Shown here: positions 50,560-51,016 of the stretch, piece after piece
Numbering within the stretch: the stretch's first letter is position 1
Layout: the number at the start of each line of letters is the position of its first letter
From: UMGS1696 sp964430105
GTDB taxonomy: Bacteria > Bacillota > Clostridia > Oscillospirales > CAG-272
Length of the DNA: 51,016 nt
Reading direction: 5' to 3'
Assembly: GCA_964430105.1 (NCBI GenBank)
Contig: CAYSEF010000010.1
Location: forward strand, 1-51,016
Program-made: the position numbers and the translations under genes
The notes under the pieces: generated by a model
Databases searched by the model: none
Seen by the model: only the letters and a program-made list of their open reading frames with translations
Told to the model about the DNA's origin: nothing

Positions 50560-51016
50560 ATGAGAGTAACAACAAAAGGAAAGTACGCATTGTGTGTTAT
50601 GATCGATCTTGCGGAAAACGACACCGGCTCATATATTCCCATGAAAACAGTGGCAGAACGCCAAGGACTTCCGCTGAAATATCTCGAGCATATCCTGCCT
50701 ACATTGACACAGAACAGGATTGTCGAAGGAGTTCATGGAAAAGGCGGTGGATATCGTCTTATAAGAAAGCCTGAGGAATATACAGTAGGTGAGATACTTC
50801 GCTTAGTTGAGGGCGACCTTGCTCCTGTTTCATGCCTTGAAAATCCGGACGAGCCGTGTATGCAGGCGGATAAATGCCGTACTCACGCAATGTGGAAAAA
50901 TCTTCAGGAAATGATAGACAAATATCTCGACAGCGTTACAATAGCTGACCTGATAAAGGGTGTGTGCTCTCCCGCTCGGAGTTGGACGAGATCGAGGACG
51001 AGGTCAACCGACAAGT
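50560..51016 (+). CDS. IscR-like Rrf2 transcriptional regulator, 3' end missing or chimeric
   Basis: Open to the window end (152 codons). ATG at 50560 has AAAGGAG upstream. The N-terminal winged helix (KGKYALCVMIDLAEND, then LPLKYLEHILPTL, and GKGGGYRL) is Rrf2-type. Cluster ligands are Cys92, Cys100 and Cys106 plus His109 in the pattern C-x7-C-x5-C-x2-H, close to IscR (C-x5-C-x5-C-x2-H), so it likely binds an Fe-S cluster. Homology-like sequence ends at about TIADLIK (residue 133). The last ~19 codons read CSPARSWTRSRTRSTDK, with higher GC and a better coding reading in another frame, which suggests an assembly junction. Confidence 0.85.
   Translation, partial: MRVTTKGKYALCVMIDLAENDTGSYIPMKTVAERQGLPLKYLEHILPTLTQNRIVEGVHGKGGGYRLIRKPEEYTVGEILRLVEGDLAPVSCLENPDEPCMQADKCRTHAMWKNLQEMIDKYLDSVTIADLIKGVCSPARSWTRSRTRSTDK

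Noticed and set aside
1..51016. CRISPR arrays, insertion sequences, phage genes and integrase sites
   Set aside because: No regularly spaced direct repeats, transposase or recombinase motifs were seen on either strand.

Overview
The window looks like a low-GC Gram-positive anaerobe of the class Clostridia, most likely a gut or rumen member of the Oscillospiraceae/Ruminococcaceae. The reasons are a SCIFF peptide with its radical SAM maturase (a Clostridia marker), RNase Y, strong AGGAGG-type ribosome binding sites, canonical TTGACA-17-TATAAT promoters, DUF4317 and FliB-type proteins, and a dense set of cytoplasmic glycoside hydrolases. A 100-base run of N (17292-17391) and a sudden composition change in the last ~50 bases show that this is a draft, probably metagenome-derived, scaffold. 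There are no rRNA, tRNA, CRISPR, phage or transposase genes that I can see.

Layout. 1-6.4 kb is housekeeping: a YhcC-type radical SAM protein, an unlisted 35-residue membrane microprotein, RNase R, SecG and RNase Y. 6.4-9.7 kb holds a GH29 fucosidase-like enzyme, a FliB-like cysteine-rich protein and a DUF4317 protein. 9.7-12.4 kb is a metal-resistance unit: a free HMA metallochaperone, a P1B-type ATPase without its own HMA domain, and an ArsR-family sensor, with a perfect 9-4-9 operator at the promoter. 12.4-15.6 kb is a TrpXYZ-like ABC importer behind a ~280-nt structured leader with an internal terminator. 15.7-21.2 kb is a self-contained alpha-glucoside PTS (EIICB, GH4 6-phospho-alpha-glucosidase, EIIA, HPr, EI). 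21.3-23.1 kb is a GH36 enzyme. 23.2-26.3 kb is the SCIFF locus (peptide, maturase, and a translationally overlapping Orn/Lys/Arg decarboxylase).

26.4-50.2 kb is a plant-glycan utilisation region: GH97; an operon of GH2 beta-galactosidase, GH4 alpha-galactosidase and GH115; a secreted choice-of-anchor-I protein; a sugar ABC importer with its own MsmK/UgpC-type ATPase; a highly codon-optimised lipoprotein; GH31; GH43; xylA-xylB; and GH130. None of these hydrolases has a signal peptide, so the logic is import of oligosaccharides from xylan, xyloglucan or galactomannan and intracellular trimming, with xylose entering the pentose phosphate pathway through XylA/XylB and mannosides being phosphorolysed by GH130. 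The window ends in an IscR-like Rrf2 regulator preceded by a promoter, ~120-nt leader and terminator.

The most striking non-gene signal is a family of seven related hairpins (outer arm like GGTTGCTCGCA, inner GGAA...TTCC). One lies in every convergent gene junction of the window (six of six), and a seventh lies between the SCIFF peptide and its maturase.
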